Shown piece after piece: positions 45,795-53,435 of a DNA stretch of 64,000 nucleotides. The stretch spans positions 229,384 to 293,383 of the forward strand of contig NZ_CM001489.1 in the NCBI RefSeq assembly GCF_000262465.1, written 5' to 3'. Under the pieces are notes generated by a model, which had not been told where the DNA came from, made no database searches, and worked only from the letters and a program-made list of their open reading frames with translations. The first letter of the stretch is position 1; every line of letters begins with the position of its first letter. The stretch comes from Frankia sp. QA3 (lineage in GTDB: Bacteria; Actinomycetota; Actinomycetes; Frankiales; Frankiaceae). A program made the position numbers and the translations under genes.

Positions 45795-46204
45795 ACGCGC
45801 ACATGTGGCCCGGGGCGGAAGGGGATGTCGCCATAGCTGATCAGGCCGAGGCGGCAGCCGATGAGCTTCGACGGGCTGCACAGACGTCCGGCATCCCGAA
45901 GTCCGATCCCGAGTCGCTGCCACCCGAGATCGTCATGCAGGCGATGGCGAGGGTTCACGCCTTCCGTGTCGACGGCGGGGCCACCTGCATTCACGTGTCT
46001 GGCCCGATGCCGGTTTGGTCTTCGCTCAGGCGTCACATCTTCGTTTGTGGCGGTTGTGCTGACACTGTTCATGCACCCCGTCTAAGGTCGCGCTGTGATC
46101 ATTGCTCGACGCGGACAGAGAATTCCGAGTCGGTTCTCCTGTTCGGCCCGGTGGCAATGATCGTTGTGTGCTGCTCTGGCTGTCGCAGGCCCACCGCGGC
46201 CTGA
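45791..46204 (+). CDS. Cys-rich hypothetical protein
   Basis: 137 residues from a GTG that overlaps the previous stop. The N-terminal half is helical (IADQAEAAADELRRAAQTSG); the C-terminal half has CGGC, CDHC and CCSGC pairs, enough for one or two zinc sites (FVCGGCADTVHAPRLRSRCD). It precedes the capsid gene by 77 bp. Not recognised. Confidence 0.55.
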   Translation: MNAHMWPGAEGDVAIADQAEAAADELRRAAQTSGIPKSDPESLPPEIVMQAMARVHAFRVDGGATCIHVSGPMPVWSSLRRHIFVCGGCADTVHAPRLRSRCDHCSTRTENSESVLLFGPVAMIVVCCSGCRRPTAA

Positions 46205-46281
46205 GTCCCACCCGTACTACCCCGCGGCGCTATTCGCACGCGCCCGGAAATCAAACACACCACTCACAAAGGAATAAACCC

Positions 46282-47469
46282 ATGTCGTTTTACGAAGATC
46301 GCAGCCTTTTCGCTCTGCCCGACAGCGAGGTTCGCACCCGGGTTTACAGGTCGCTTGAGGATCGCAGCCGCGCGGCGAGGCATCTGACAAGCCGCCAGCG
46401 TGAACATGTCGTCAAGATGATCGACACGGATACGGAGCATCTGCGCGGCGCGGACGTGGCCCGCTACATCGTCGCGACCGAAACCGACGAATATCACGAG
46501 ATCGTCAAGCGGCAGCTCACCCCGGACACGTGGCGTCCGCTTACCGTACTCACCCCGCGGCAGGAAGCCGCGTTGGCGAAGGTGAACGCCGTCCGGCGGT
46601 CGTTGAATCTTGGTTCGGTTGGCACTTTGCTTCCGGCTCTCTTGGACAGCGCGGTGACCGGGTATGCCCAGGGCTCGCCGTCGCCCGTCTACGACCTCGC
46701 CCGGAAGGTGCAGACCACTCAACAGATTTGGCGCGGGGTCGCTACCGATCTTACCGTCGGGTTCGCGTCCGAAGGTTCGGCATCGGGTGATGACTCCCCG
46801 ACGTTGCATGGCCCTACCGTGCCAGTCCACCGCGCTGACGCCTTCGTCGCCGCTTCGGTCGAGATGGACGATTGGGCCGGGTTCGCGTCGGAGCTGACCG
46901 GGCTGGTTGACCGCGCCTACCGGCAGATGCTCGCGGACAAGCTTGTGACCGGATCGGGTACGAACGAACCGACGGGCCTTCTGACGGCCCTGGCGGCTTC
47001 TGTCGACCCTTTGTCTATCCCGGTGGCAACCAGCGCCCAGATTTTGGCCGACGACGTCTACGGGGCATTCGACGCGCTTCCCGACTGGGCTCGCGAGTCG
47101 CAGGCGTCCGCGTTCCTGTCCTCGACGTCGACTCAGAACAAGGTCGGGAGGCTAGCCGCGACCGATCCGAACTTCAACCTTCACGTTGGTGCGGACCGTC
47201 GAGGGAGCCTTTTCGGTCGCCCCTACCTGACCGACGATCACCTTCCGGCGTTTCCGTCTGGCAGCACGACGGACGGTCTGCTCATCCTCGGCGACTTTGA
47301 TCAGTACATCGTGGCGGAACATGTGGGTGTGGTCGCCGACTACATTCCGCACGTGATCGACGCTTCCACTAACCGGCCCACCGGCCAGCGTGGGTACTTC
47401 TTTATGCGCCGGTTCGGCGGAGCCCTGGCGGGCAACGCCCAGGGCCTGCGCCTCCTGCGGAACAAGTGA
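46282..47469 (+). CDS. HK97-fold major capsid protein
   Basis: 395 residues. The N-terminal ~110 residues are charged and helical (scaffold-like delta domain), followed by the HK97 core: TTQQIWRGVATDLTVGFASE, AFVAASVEMDDWAGFASELT, DRAYRQMLADKLVTGSGTNE with PTGLLTALA, and RGSLFGRPYLTDDHLPAFPS, ILGDFDQYIVAEHVGVVADY near the end. AAAGGA lies before the ATG. With the protease it could build a shell, but there is no portal or terminase to fill it. Confidence 0.88.
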   Translation: MSFYEDRSLFALPDSEVRTRVYRSLEDRSRAARHLTSRQREHVVKMIDTDTEHLRGADVARYIVATETDEYHEIVKRQLTPDTWRPLTVLTPRQEAALAKVNAVRRSLNLGSVGTLLPALLDSAVTGYAQGSPSPVYDLARKVQTTQQIWRGVATDLTVGFASEGSASGDDSPTLHGPTVPVHRADAFVAASVEMDDWAGFASELTGLVDRAYRQMLADKLVTGSGTNEPTGLLTALAASVDPLSIPVATSAQILADDVYGAFDALPDWARESQASAFLSSTSTQNKVGRLAATDPNFNLHVGADRRGSLFGRPYLTDDHLPAFPSGSTTDGLLILGDFDQYIVAEHVGVVADYIPHVIDASTNRPTGQRGYFFMRRFGGALAGNAQGLRLLRNK

Positions 47470-47483
47470 TCGGGGATCTGACC

Positions 47484-47744
47484 ATGGCTATTGCACGCAA
47501 GAGCAAGGGCACCGAAGAGCAGCGAATCGTGTTCGCCAAGGATGGCGCGGTTGGGCGATACGAATTCGGGACCTACAGGATTCATCGGAATGAGGCTTTT
47601 AGCGCCGATCACGTGCTGGTCCTCGCCCGACCTGAGCTTTTCAGCGACGTCTTCCCAGGCGACGTCAGCCGCCCGGATCGTGCGGCGGCTACGAGCTGGC
47701 GTGCCGTTGAATCGGCTACCCGCGCGCCGGGTGAAACTCGCTAG
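47484..47744 (+). CDS. Small protein after the capsid gene
   Basis: 86 residues: MAIARKSKGTEEQRIVFAKD, GAVGRYEFGTYRIHRNEAFS, ADHVLVLARPELFSDVFPGD. It follows the capsid stop by 14 bp. Short basic-to-acidic proteins at this position are often head-tail or decoration proteins, but no family is recognised. Confidence 0.55.
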   Translation: MAIARKSKGTEEQRIVFAKDGAVGRYEFGTYRIHRNEAFSADHVLVLARPELFSDVFPGDVSRPDRAAATSWRAVESATRAPGETR

Positions 47745-47785
47745 GGACCGCAGTGAGACCCGCTAGATAGCGGGCCCGCAAGCTT

Positions 47786-47889
47786 GGTGGGGCGGTATCC
47801 ATGGCGAGCCTAGGGAACTCGTCCGGCGTTCGGAGTGCTCGCGGTTTCTTCCTTTCCCGTGGGCACGGCCGGCGCCGTGCCGCCCCACC
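47786..47889 (+). other. Leader with a 10-bp enclosing inverted repeat
   Basis: ggtggggcgg (47786-47795) and ccgccccacc (47880-47889) enclose 84 nt just before the gene at 47930; a smaller cggcc/ggcgccg hairpin lies inside. The RNA could fold into a long-range stem that ends 40 nt before the start codon. Possible structured leader; no known riboswitch recognised. Confidence 0.4.
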
Positions 47890-47929
47890 ATCCCTGAACC
47901 CTGATCGAAAAGGAAAGAGAACGTCTTGC

Positions 47930-48721
47930 ATGAATGACCTAGAGTTTCGCATCGCCATCGAAGATGGTATGACTAAGGGAATCTATTACGAGGGTTACAC
48001 CTCGCCATGCACCACGTGTGGGCAAATCAAATACATAGGCGAGATGGTAAAAGACTCGCGCGCCCGTCTCGGATATCGCAAGACGTGCAAGCAGTGCGCG
48101 GCGGCACGGAGTCGTGAGCGCCGAGAGAGCCAGCCAGAGATTCCGCAACAGGACAAGGGCACACAGAAGGTCCACTATCATGTGAACCACTTTTACCTCC
48201 ACCGGCCCGACATTGACAGGCTCAAGGGGATTGCTCGCCGCGACCATCCGCTACTGACATTCGACGACGATTCCTTTTACCTGGACCATCGTCACGACCT
48301 TGACCCCCGGCCCACTAGGAAACGGGTGACACCGTTCGCGGTGACAGGTCCTGTCAGTTCGGCAACGAATACTCGCCTAGAGCGGCACCGCACGAACCCG
48401 GTGGGGTTCCGTGCGCGAAACGGCAACATCCTGGCGGGCGCCCTCGCCGCGTGGGATGACAACCCGCCGATGCATACGTACATCCGGGAGTTGGTTGAGG
48501 CGAGAGACCATCTCGCCCTGGCCCATCTCCTCTACGGTCACCATCTCCACACGGTCAGGGCCGGTGTGATCCTGCCGCGGGTGGATGAACTCATAGGCCG
48601 GATGATCCCCCTCTGTCTCCGCCTACGTGCGGATGTCGAGATCGAGTCGTGGCCAATGACCGACGAAGAGGAGTGGCGGTTTGAGGACGACCGCGAGTAC
48701 GGGTACCTCATGGCTGCCTGA
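47930..48721 (+). CDS. Zinc-finger protein of the element, possible endonuclease-related
   Basis: 263 residues. The N-terminal CxxC-x22-CxxC unit (SPCTTCGQIKYIGEMV, then YRKTCKQCAAARSRERR) resembles the CxxCG..K....F....... G...CK.C fingers that precede HNH or Vsr-type nuclease domains in phages. The rest is His/Asp-rich in the middle (FYLDHRHDLDPRPTRKR) and helical at the end, but I cannot find an HNH motif. AAAGGAAAG precedes the ATG. It is the last substantial rightward gene of the capsid operon. Confidence 0.55.
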   Translation: MNDLEFRIAIEDGMTKGIYYEGYTSPCTTCGQIKYIGEMVKDSRARLGYRKTCKQCAAARSRERRESQPEIPQQDKGTQKVHYHVNHFYLHRPDIDRLKGIARRDHPLLTFDDDSFYLDHRHDLDPRPTRKRVTPFAVTGPVSSATNTRLERHRTNPVGFRARNGNILAGALAAWDDNPPMHTYIRELVEARDHLALAHLLYGHHLHTVRAGVILPRVDELIGRMIPLCLRLRADVEIESWPMTDEEEWRFEDDREYGYLMAA

Positions 48722-48824
48722 CCTACCCGACAGCCTGTAGCCCCCCGGGTATCCACCCCCCGGTACCCCACCCCCGCCTACCCACCCCCCATTCCCCGGG
48801 GGTGGTTGCCCGCGCGCCGCGGGT

Positions 48825-49025
48825 ATGAGTACGCGCGCCATTGCCGCAGCGATGGGGGTTGATCAGAAGACCGCCGTGAACGATCTGCGGTCAGGTGAGG
48901 AATTTTCCTCACCTGACGCCCCACCACCCAAGATCACGGGCACGGACGGGAAGACGTACGCGGGCACCAGGGCGAAGGCGAAGCTCAGGTCCGCGGGCAC
49001 ACCACCATGCCGACAGCCAGAGTGA
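48825..49025 (+). pseudogene. ParB/Spo0J-like HTH fragment
   Basis: STRAIAAAMGVDQKTAVNDL is a clear HTH, and ITGTDGKTYAGTRAKA matches the TG-x-DGKTY element of actinobacterial phage/plasmid HTH proteins. The usual N-terminal half is missing and there is no ribosome-binding site, so this is probably a fragment. A 13-bp-arm inverted repeat lies between the HTH and the DGKTY part. Confidence 0.5.
48890..48917. repeat. 28-bp inverted repeat (13-bp arms)
   Basis: gtcaggtgaggaa and its exact complement ttcctcacctgac are separated by tt. It falls directly after the coding of VNDL of an HTH fragment. Long enough for a stable hairpin or a repressor site. Confidence 0.8.
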
Positions 49026-49396
49026 CGGGCTAGGTCACCCAACCTCGACGCCGCTTCGGGCCGGCGTTCACCACCACGGACACGGTCATCGGTCCACAGC
49101 ACCTCGACGCGATGGGCCCTTGCTGCCCCTGTAGGGCACGCAGACGAGCGACATCGTCGACCGGGTATGAACGCGTCGGATCGAGTCGTCGTGTCGCCAG
49201 AATCGAAGACAGGTAGCGATATGCGGTCATCCCGGGGTGATCGTTTTTTTGGCTGGTCACTCTTAGTGACCCCATGTCCAGTCTTTTTTCCTCAAGATCC
49301 CGTGAGCCCTTCGGGGCGCCCAATAACCCCTGGGGCGTAAGGGAAATCGCCCTTTTGTCAGTCAATGCACGCAGACCGTGACGACCTGATCTACCT

Positions 49397-49432
49397 CGCC
49401 CCATCCGGCTCGCGCGCCGGGTGGGGCGTTTT
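49397..49432 (+). terminator. Rho-independent terminator
   Basis: Stem CGCCCCATCCGGC with GCCGGGTGGGGCG (one T-G pair), 6-nt loop, followed by tttt. It ends whatever transcript crosses the 48.8-49.4 kb non-coding zone; 49026-49396 shows no gene. Confidence 0.7.
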
Positions 49433-49456
49433 GTCGTTCCGGGGTGGCCGCGCTCG

Positions 49457-49680
49457 ATGGCGCAGGGCGCGATCACGCAGCAGTGGCTAGCGGACACGTT
49501 CGGGGTGTCGGTCCAGACGATCGGCGACGATCTGAGGTTTCAAGGGATTGAAACCTCCAAGGGTAAGGGCACGAAGGGTGGGCGCCCGACCGGTTCCGGC
49601 AGGGAGGCCGAGGCCAAGGATCGGCAGCGAGAACAGCTCGACCGGGGGCGCGATCTCGCTAACGGCAAGATCGAGACTGG
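49457..49680 (+). pseudogene. Second HTH fragment
   Basis: AITQQWLADTFGVSVQTIGD then DLRFQGIETSKGKGTKGGRP is an HTH followed by a basic segment. As with the fragment at 48825, a long palindrome (49534-49557) follows directly after the HTH (DDLR), and no complete protein can be built. The frame continues without sense beyond ~49680. Confidence 0.4.
49534..49557. repeat. 24-bp inverted repeat (10-bp arms)
   Basis: gaggtttcaa, ggga, ttgaaacctc. Located at the same place relative to the HTH coding as the repeat at 48890. Confidence 0.8.
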
Positions 49681-49705
49681 TGTGGGTCCGCGGACCCACA
49701 CCAGT
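49676..49705. repeat. 30-bp perfect palindrome
   Basis: ACTGGTGTGGGTCCG is followed immediately by its exact reverse complement with no loop. Perfect palindromes of this length are rare by chance; a strong binding site or extrusion-prone cruciform is possible. Confidence 0.85.
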
Positions 49706-49830
49706 GATGACCAACCCCCCACCACCCCCCACCGCGCACGCGACGACGTAGGCGAGATGAAAGGATCTTTGTCTACCATGGTTGACATTGATCCACGATC
49801 TCTAGGACCCATTGGTCCGGGAGATCAACT

Positions 49831-49916
49831 GTCCGCCCCCGCCTGCGCGGGGAAGACAGGTAAGGCGATCTTTGTGCGGCATGCCGCACATGCCCCCCCG
49901 CCTACGCGGGGCGCGC
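49831..49916 (-). CRISPR. Second mini-CRISPR-like unit, two repeats, opposite strand
   Basis: On the minus strand, repeat A (49916-49890) and repeat B (49857-49831) flank a 32-nt spacer (49889-49858). B reads lead GTCTT, stem CCCCGC, loop GCAG, stem GCGGGG, GCGGAC; A reads lead GCGCG, the same stems with loop GTAG. Lead GTCTT and loop GTAG are those of the third repeat in the left array, tying the two loci together. The spacer contains the perfect 18-bp palindrome TGTGCGGCATGCCGCACA (49873-49890). The unit begins 30 bp after the stop of the AlpA-like gene on the same strand. Only two repeats, so the CRISPR call is tentative. Confidence 0.45.
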
Positions 49917-49946
49917 TCTTCCCGACCTGTGAGTTCCTGACGACGT

Positions 49947-50210
49947 CTACGACCCGCCCGCCGGCCTGTCCCGCCATCCGGGACGGTACTGATCCATCCA
50001 CGCTTCGACGTCGCGACGGCGCCAAAGGCGGACGCGCGGTCGTCCGGATGGCGGGTGCAGGATCGCAGGCTTCGGGAACGTCTGGTCACGGCTGATCGTG
50101 TGCGCATAGCTCGGGGCGACCGGTTCGCCCCGCTTCGATCCCCTGCCGAGTAGCACCCGTAGATCGGCGATGTCGACCAGATCGCCCAGGCCGACGCCGT
50201 CTGATGCCAC
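49947..50210 (-). CDS. AlpA/excisionase-like HTH protein, candidate recombination directionality factor
   Basis: 87 residues. The HTH_17-type layout is visible: LGDLVDIADLRVLLGRGSKR, then APSYAHTISRDQTFPKPAIL and RPRVRLWRRRDVEAWMDQYR. The FPKP...W...DVEAW pattern is that of AlpA and Xis proteins, which steer integrases toward excision. Start is a GTG. It is divergent from the gene at 50329, with a palindrome between. Its 3' side runs into the second CRISPR-like unit. Confidence 0.7.
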   Translation of the reverse strand: MASDGVGLGDLVDIADLRVLLGRGSKRGEPVAPSYAHTISRDQTFPKPAILHPPSGRPRVRLWRRRDVEAWMDQYRPGWRDRPAGGS

Positions 50211-50228
50211 ATGCAGGACGCTAGAAGT

Positions 50229-50253
50229 GAGTGACCATCATGGATGGTCACTC
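50229..50253. promoter_or_regulatory. Palindromic operator between divergent genes
   Basis: GAGTGACCATC, atg, GATGGTCACTC: 11-bp perfect arms. It lies 19 bp before the excisionase-like start and 76 bp before the rightward gene, so it probably controls both. tacgtccat just beyond (50257-50265) also occurs at attL before the integrase start. Confidence 0.6.
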
Positions 50254-50328
50254 TGTACGTCCATCCATATACCCGCTAGCGTTTCCGGGACGTGCGAGTA
50301 CGCCCCGACGGGGCGGGAGGGAGACGAC

Positions 50329-50634
50329 ATGGCCAAAGCTAGGACGACCACAACCGGGGCTACAGATGACGTGCCGCTACAGGAGCCACGGCCGGTGGAG
50401 CTCCCGGCAATGCCGGGCATCTCGGTCCACTACTCCCGGATCAGCGGCCGGCACACGGCGGTTATCGACCAGGGAGTGACCGCGTCGGCGCTGACGGCGG
50501 CCCTTGCCCGCTATCTACCGGCCGATGTCCCACTGGTCGAGACGCTGACGCACGTTGGCGCCGCAATGCTGATCTTTCAGGGTGAGTCCGACCCACATGA
50601 TGGCGACGTCCCGCAGGACGAGGCATCCGAATGA
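50329..50634 (+). CDS. Hypothetical protein of the element
   Basis: 101 residues: MAKARTTTTGATDDVPLQEP, MPGISVHYSRISGRHTAVID, QGVTASALTAALARYLPADV, VGAAMLIFQGESDPH. GGGAGGGAGA precedes the ATG. Overlaps the next gene by 4 bp. Not recognised. Confidence 0.55.
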   Translation: MAKARTTTTGATDDVPLQEPRPVELPAMPGISVHYSRISGRHTAVIDQGVTASALTAALARYLPADVPLVETLTHVGAAMLIFQGESDPHDGDVPQDEASE

Positions 50635-50906
50635 TCATCCTCGTAGATCATCTCAACCCTGACCGACCGCCGGTGCAGATCACCATCGACGACCGCACCT
50701 TGGATTACGATCCTGTGGCCCTGGCGAGACAGCTACGCGAGGCTGTACCTCACGCGGCGCGGGTCCGGTGGTTCCGTCCCGGGGGCTCCGAGGATTCTCT
50801 CGGCGGCCGGAGTCCGGCCGAGATCCTCGCCGACGTGGTAGACCGGCTCCCGCCGAAACGGAAGCCGGTCTCTACCAACCCCGACCGCGGCGACGATGTC
50901 CCCTAA
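50631..50906 (+). CDS. Hypothetical protein of the element
   Basis: 91 residues: MIILVDHLNPDRPPVQITID, DRTLDYDPVALARQLREAVP, SPAEILADVVDRLPPKRKPV. The ATG overlaps the upstream stop (ATGA). Its stop overlaps the end of the convergent gene at 50903. No family recognised. Confidence 0.55.
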   Translation: MIILVDHLNPDRPPVQITIDDRTLDYDPVALARQLREAVPHAARVRWFRPGGSEDSLGGRSPAEILADVVDRLPPKRKPVSTNPDRGDDVP

Positions 50907-51292
50907 GCGGCCAAATCCTCGACAGACGCCGAGGAGACCCCGTCACCCATCCTGACCAACCGGCCGGACGACGGCCGGGCGTACCGCTTCACGGTCGCCA
51001 CCGTGACGCCGAGACGTTCGGCAGCGGCGGCAAAGGTGATCTCGACGTCCCCCGGGCGGGTTCGCGAATCCGCCGGCAGGTCCGGGGGTGGGGCGGGGGC
51101 CGGATCGGAGCCCCCGCCCTCGTCCGCCTGGCGGATGTTGATGCCGGTCGCGGGGATGTCCGGGGGCGGATCCGGGGTGGGGAACATCCTGTCGATCAGG
51201 TCCGCCCGGGATACCGGCGGACCGCCCCGTCCGGCTTCATAGGCCAACCGGATCATCACGGCTGCGCGTTGGGTGGGAGTCAACCGGATCAT
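50903..51292 (-). CDS. HTH protein, MerR/excisionase-like C-terminus
   Basis: 129 residues. A helical N-terminus (LTPTQRAAVMIRLAYEAGRG), a long Pro-rich linker and a C-terminal HTH_17-like part (ITFAAAAERLGVTVATVKRY, ARPSSGRLVRMGDGVSSASV). It is the second protein in the element with an excisionase-like fold, so either this or 49947 may be the directionality factor. Start at 51292 after GGGGATC; an upstream extension reads as noise. Confidence 0.55.
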   Translation of the reverse strand: MIRLTPTQRAAVMIRLAYEAGRGGPPVSRADLIDRMFPTPDPPPDIPATGINIRQADEGGGSDPAPAPPPDLPADSRTRPGDVEITFAAAAERLGVTVATVKRYARPSSGRLVRMGDGVSSASVEDLAA

Positions 51293-51308
51293 GATCCCCA
51301 CCCCCCTA

Positions 51309-52133
51309 GTAGGCGATCTTCGGGAGGGTGGCGAGTCGGGCCCGCAGGCACGCCGCCGCTTCATCCCACGTACTCGACTTTCCGGGTACTGGCACACCAG
51401 AAATGGAAGATCTTGGCTCAGCGTGGCTCTCAGGGGCCTTTACGGGCACGGAAGGAAGACCCGTCCACAAGCCCAACCATGCCGACCACCAGCGGGCCGG
51501 ATCGTCACGGCGCCACGCCCGGTAGGCCGCGGTGACGAGCGCCGTCACGCCATGCTGAGCTACGGCCTGGCGGACGTTGGCGACCTGCTCGACGGTCAGC
51601 CCGAAGGCGGCGCGCAGGCCGCGGGAGACCAGAGCATCGGCCAGGGGGCGAAGGTCATCGGGGATCTCGGTGATTCGGGTGCGCTTTTCGGTCTTCGATC
51701 TTGGCGCGGCCGCACGCCGCTTCTGAGCGGAGCGAAGAAGCGAGGTAGATCTACGGGGTCGTCGGTCATCCTGGCCGGGCTGCCCGGCCGCGGATGGGGC
51801 AGCGTCGGGCGCTTCATCCTCGACGGCCACCGGCCGCACGAGTCGGTATCGGTTCGACCGTCGCCCCCCGCCCAGCTCGGTGACGAGTACGCCGGCCGCT
51901 TCCAGGGCGCGCAGCGCACGGCGCGCGGTCCGCACCGAGCACTCCGCACGACCGGCCAGGGTGGGCAGGCTCGGGAAGGCCCCGGACCATGATCCGGCAT
52001 CGATGTAGGCGACGAGGGCGACCAGGACGGCGCGCGTAGCGCGGACGGATACGCCGGTCGACGGTGCCAGCGGCACGGTGCGGCAGTAGGTGAATAGGGC
52101 GCGTACGGCGCCACGTGGGATACTCGGATTCAC
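51309..52133 (-). CDS. Winged-helix protein, candidate replication initiator-like factor
   Basis: 274 residues. Residues ~30-100 form an HTH with wing: FPSLPTLAGRAECSVRTARR, ALRALEAAGVLVTELGGGRR, SNRYRLVRP, as in phage and plasmid HTH_36/RepA-like proteins. A Ser/Arg linker and a helical C-terminus (RAAFGLTVEQVANVRQAVAQ) follow. GTG start with AGGAG 9 nt upstream. With no primase or helicase in the element, this and the 42578 protein are the best replication candidates. Confidence 0.6.
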
Positions 52134-52171
52134 GTTTCGGACTCCTGTTGATGGCAGGTGTTCGGATCACA

Positions 52172-52207
52172 GGGCCCGACCCGGTGCGCTAACACCGGGC
52201 CGGGCCC
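52172..52207. terminator. Strong intergenic hairpin
   Basis: GGGCCCG a CCCGGTG, loop of 6, CACCGGG c CGGGCCC: 14 pairs with one mismatch. It separates the 52230-53423 operon from the 51309 gene. Confidence 0.6.
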
Positions 52208-52229
52208 GTCTTCGTGTTCGGGGGTGGGG

Positions 52230-52463
52230 CTAGGCCAGGCTGCGGACGTACGTGATCACGTGCTCATTGGGGAACCCGAACACCGCCGACGGGGCGGGCG
52301 TGGGCGTGTCCGGCTCGCTGCCCTGCGGCATGAGGGACAGCAGCGCGATGCGCAGCTCGTCATCAACCTCTACAGGGTCGTAGTGCAGCGACCAGTACAG
52401 CCGGCCGTCGTGCTCCTTGGACGTCAGCGCCCAGTAGGGCGGCTCGCTATCGACGATGTTCAT
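52230..52463 (-). CDS. Hypothetical protein, end of an overlapping operon
   Basis: 77 residues: MNIVDSEPPYWALTSKEHDG, RLYWSLHYDPVEVDDELRIA, LLSLMPQGSEPDTPTPAPSA, GFPNEHVITYVRSLA. Its ATG overlaps the stop of the tiny membrane gene upstream by 4 bp. Not recognised. Confidence 0.5.
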   Translation of the reverse strand: MNIVDSEPPYWALTSKEHDGRLYWSLHYDPVEVDDELRIALLSLMPQGSEPDTPTPAPSAVFGFPNEHVITYVRSLA

Positions 52464-52540
52464 GCCGCCCATCCCACCAGGGCGAACCCGACGACGAACC
52501 CGACCAGGAACAGACCGACCAAGGAGATCGCTCGGTTCAC
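52460..52540 (-). CDS. 26-residue single-pass membrane peptide
   Basis: A GTG start reads MNRAISLVGLFLVGFVVGFA then LVGWAA and a stop. It is almost entirely one membrane helix. The start overlaps the upstream stop (GTGA) and the stop overlaps the downstream ATG, and GGAG sits just before it. Phage elements often encode such peptides as exclusion or signalling proteins; function unknown. Confidence 0.5.
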   Translation of the reverse strand: MNRAISLVGLFLVGFVVGFALVGWAA

Positions 52541-52692
52541 TCTCCGCCCCCGGTAGCGATCAGTCCGATGAGGATCGCCGCGAGCACTGCGGTGATCGCC
52601 ACGACCAGGCAGTACGTCACCAGGTCGATGGCTATGAGGACCCTCCGGGCTCGTGGCGCCGCCGAGGCACCCCGACGTCGGCTGCCGGTCAT
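52537..52692 (-). CDS. 51-residue membrane peptide
   Basis: MTGSRRRGASAAPRARRVLI followed by AIDLVTYCLVVAITAVLAAI and LIGLIATGGGE: a basic N-terminus and one long membrane helix. It overlaps the 244-residue gene upstream by 4 bp and the 26-residue gene downstream by 4 bp. The chain of overlaps makes it likely to be real. Confidence 0.5.
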   Translation of the reverse strand: MTGSRRRGASAAPRARRVLIAIDLVTYCLVVAITAVLAAILIGLIATGGGE

Positions 52693-53423
52693 GCCGCTGC
52701 CATCGCTCGAAGCGGATGCCGCGACGGGGTCGTGATCTTCTCCTCAAGGGTGATCCGGACGTGCATCCTGATCACCATGGGCACGTCGCGGACGCTCACG
52801 ATCGCCGGTATCCAGCCCATACCGACGCCAGCTTTGACAAGTAGCCGTTCGGCGAGTTCGCGGCCGACGGGGCACCACACGGCCCCGTCAGGGGCTATCC
52901 ATGGTGCTGCCGCCGCTGGCGGCAGGTCGTAGGCGAAGAAGATCCGGACCGACGACGGCCGGACGGGGATGCTGGTGTCCGCGCCTAGCGCACGATCACC
53001 GGCGGGCGTGATCCGGGAGACCCCGCAAACCGTGTGGATCAGACCGCGCCGGCACAGGCGATCCATCGTGGCCTGCGCAATGCCGTGTGCGGCAGGGTTC
53101 ATGACGCCACCATCGGCGATGATGGCCAGGGCGGCCGTGTCGTCGCGGGTGAGCACCGCGGCGTTCCGGTCGGGGGTGTCCTGTTCCGGTCGCACCTGCA
53201 CCCCGTAGGCGGCTGCGAGCGCGGCCCACCCGGCGGCCGTCAGGACGTAGTACAGCGTGGTGCCGCGGGCCACGGTCTGTGTGACCAGGTTGCGCGCCAT
53301 GAGCGCCGTGACGGTGTTGGCGCGGACGGTGGTGTCCAGGTGGTGGATGCGGCCGCCCTTGCTGGCGAGGTAGGTCAGACCCCGGTGCATGGCGGGGGTG
53401 AGGGGTCGGGTAGTAGTGGGCAT
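52689..53423 (-). CDS. Tandem winged-helix protein next to attR
   Basis: 244 residues. Two wHTH-like units: LTPAMHRGLTYLASKGGRIH with VTALMARNLVTQTV and LYYVLTAAGWAALAAA (residues 8-75), then TRDDTAALAIIADGGVMNPA with MDRLCRRGLIHTVCGVSRIT (90-145). The C-terminal ~90 residues are unlike known folds. AAGGAG lies 8 nt before the ATG, and the att core is only 35 bp further upstream. Its promoter must overlap attP, so integration and excision would change what drives it. First gene of a four-gene overlapping operon; a regulator is likely. Confidence 0.6.
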   Translation of the reverse strand: MPTTTRPLTPAMHRGLTYLASKGGRIHHLDTTVRANTVTALMARNLVTQTVARGTTLYYVLTAAGWAALAAAYGVQVRPEQDTPDRNAAVLTRDDTAALAIIADGGVMNPAAHGIAQATMDRLCRRGLIHTVCGVSRITPAGDRALGADTSIPVRPSSVRIFFAYDLPPAAAAPWIAPDGAVWCPVGRELAERLLVKAGVGMGWIPAIVSVRDVPMVIRMHVRITLEEKITTPSRHPLRAMAAA

Positions 53424-53435
53424 CTAGGGCGCTCC

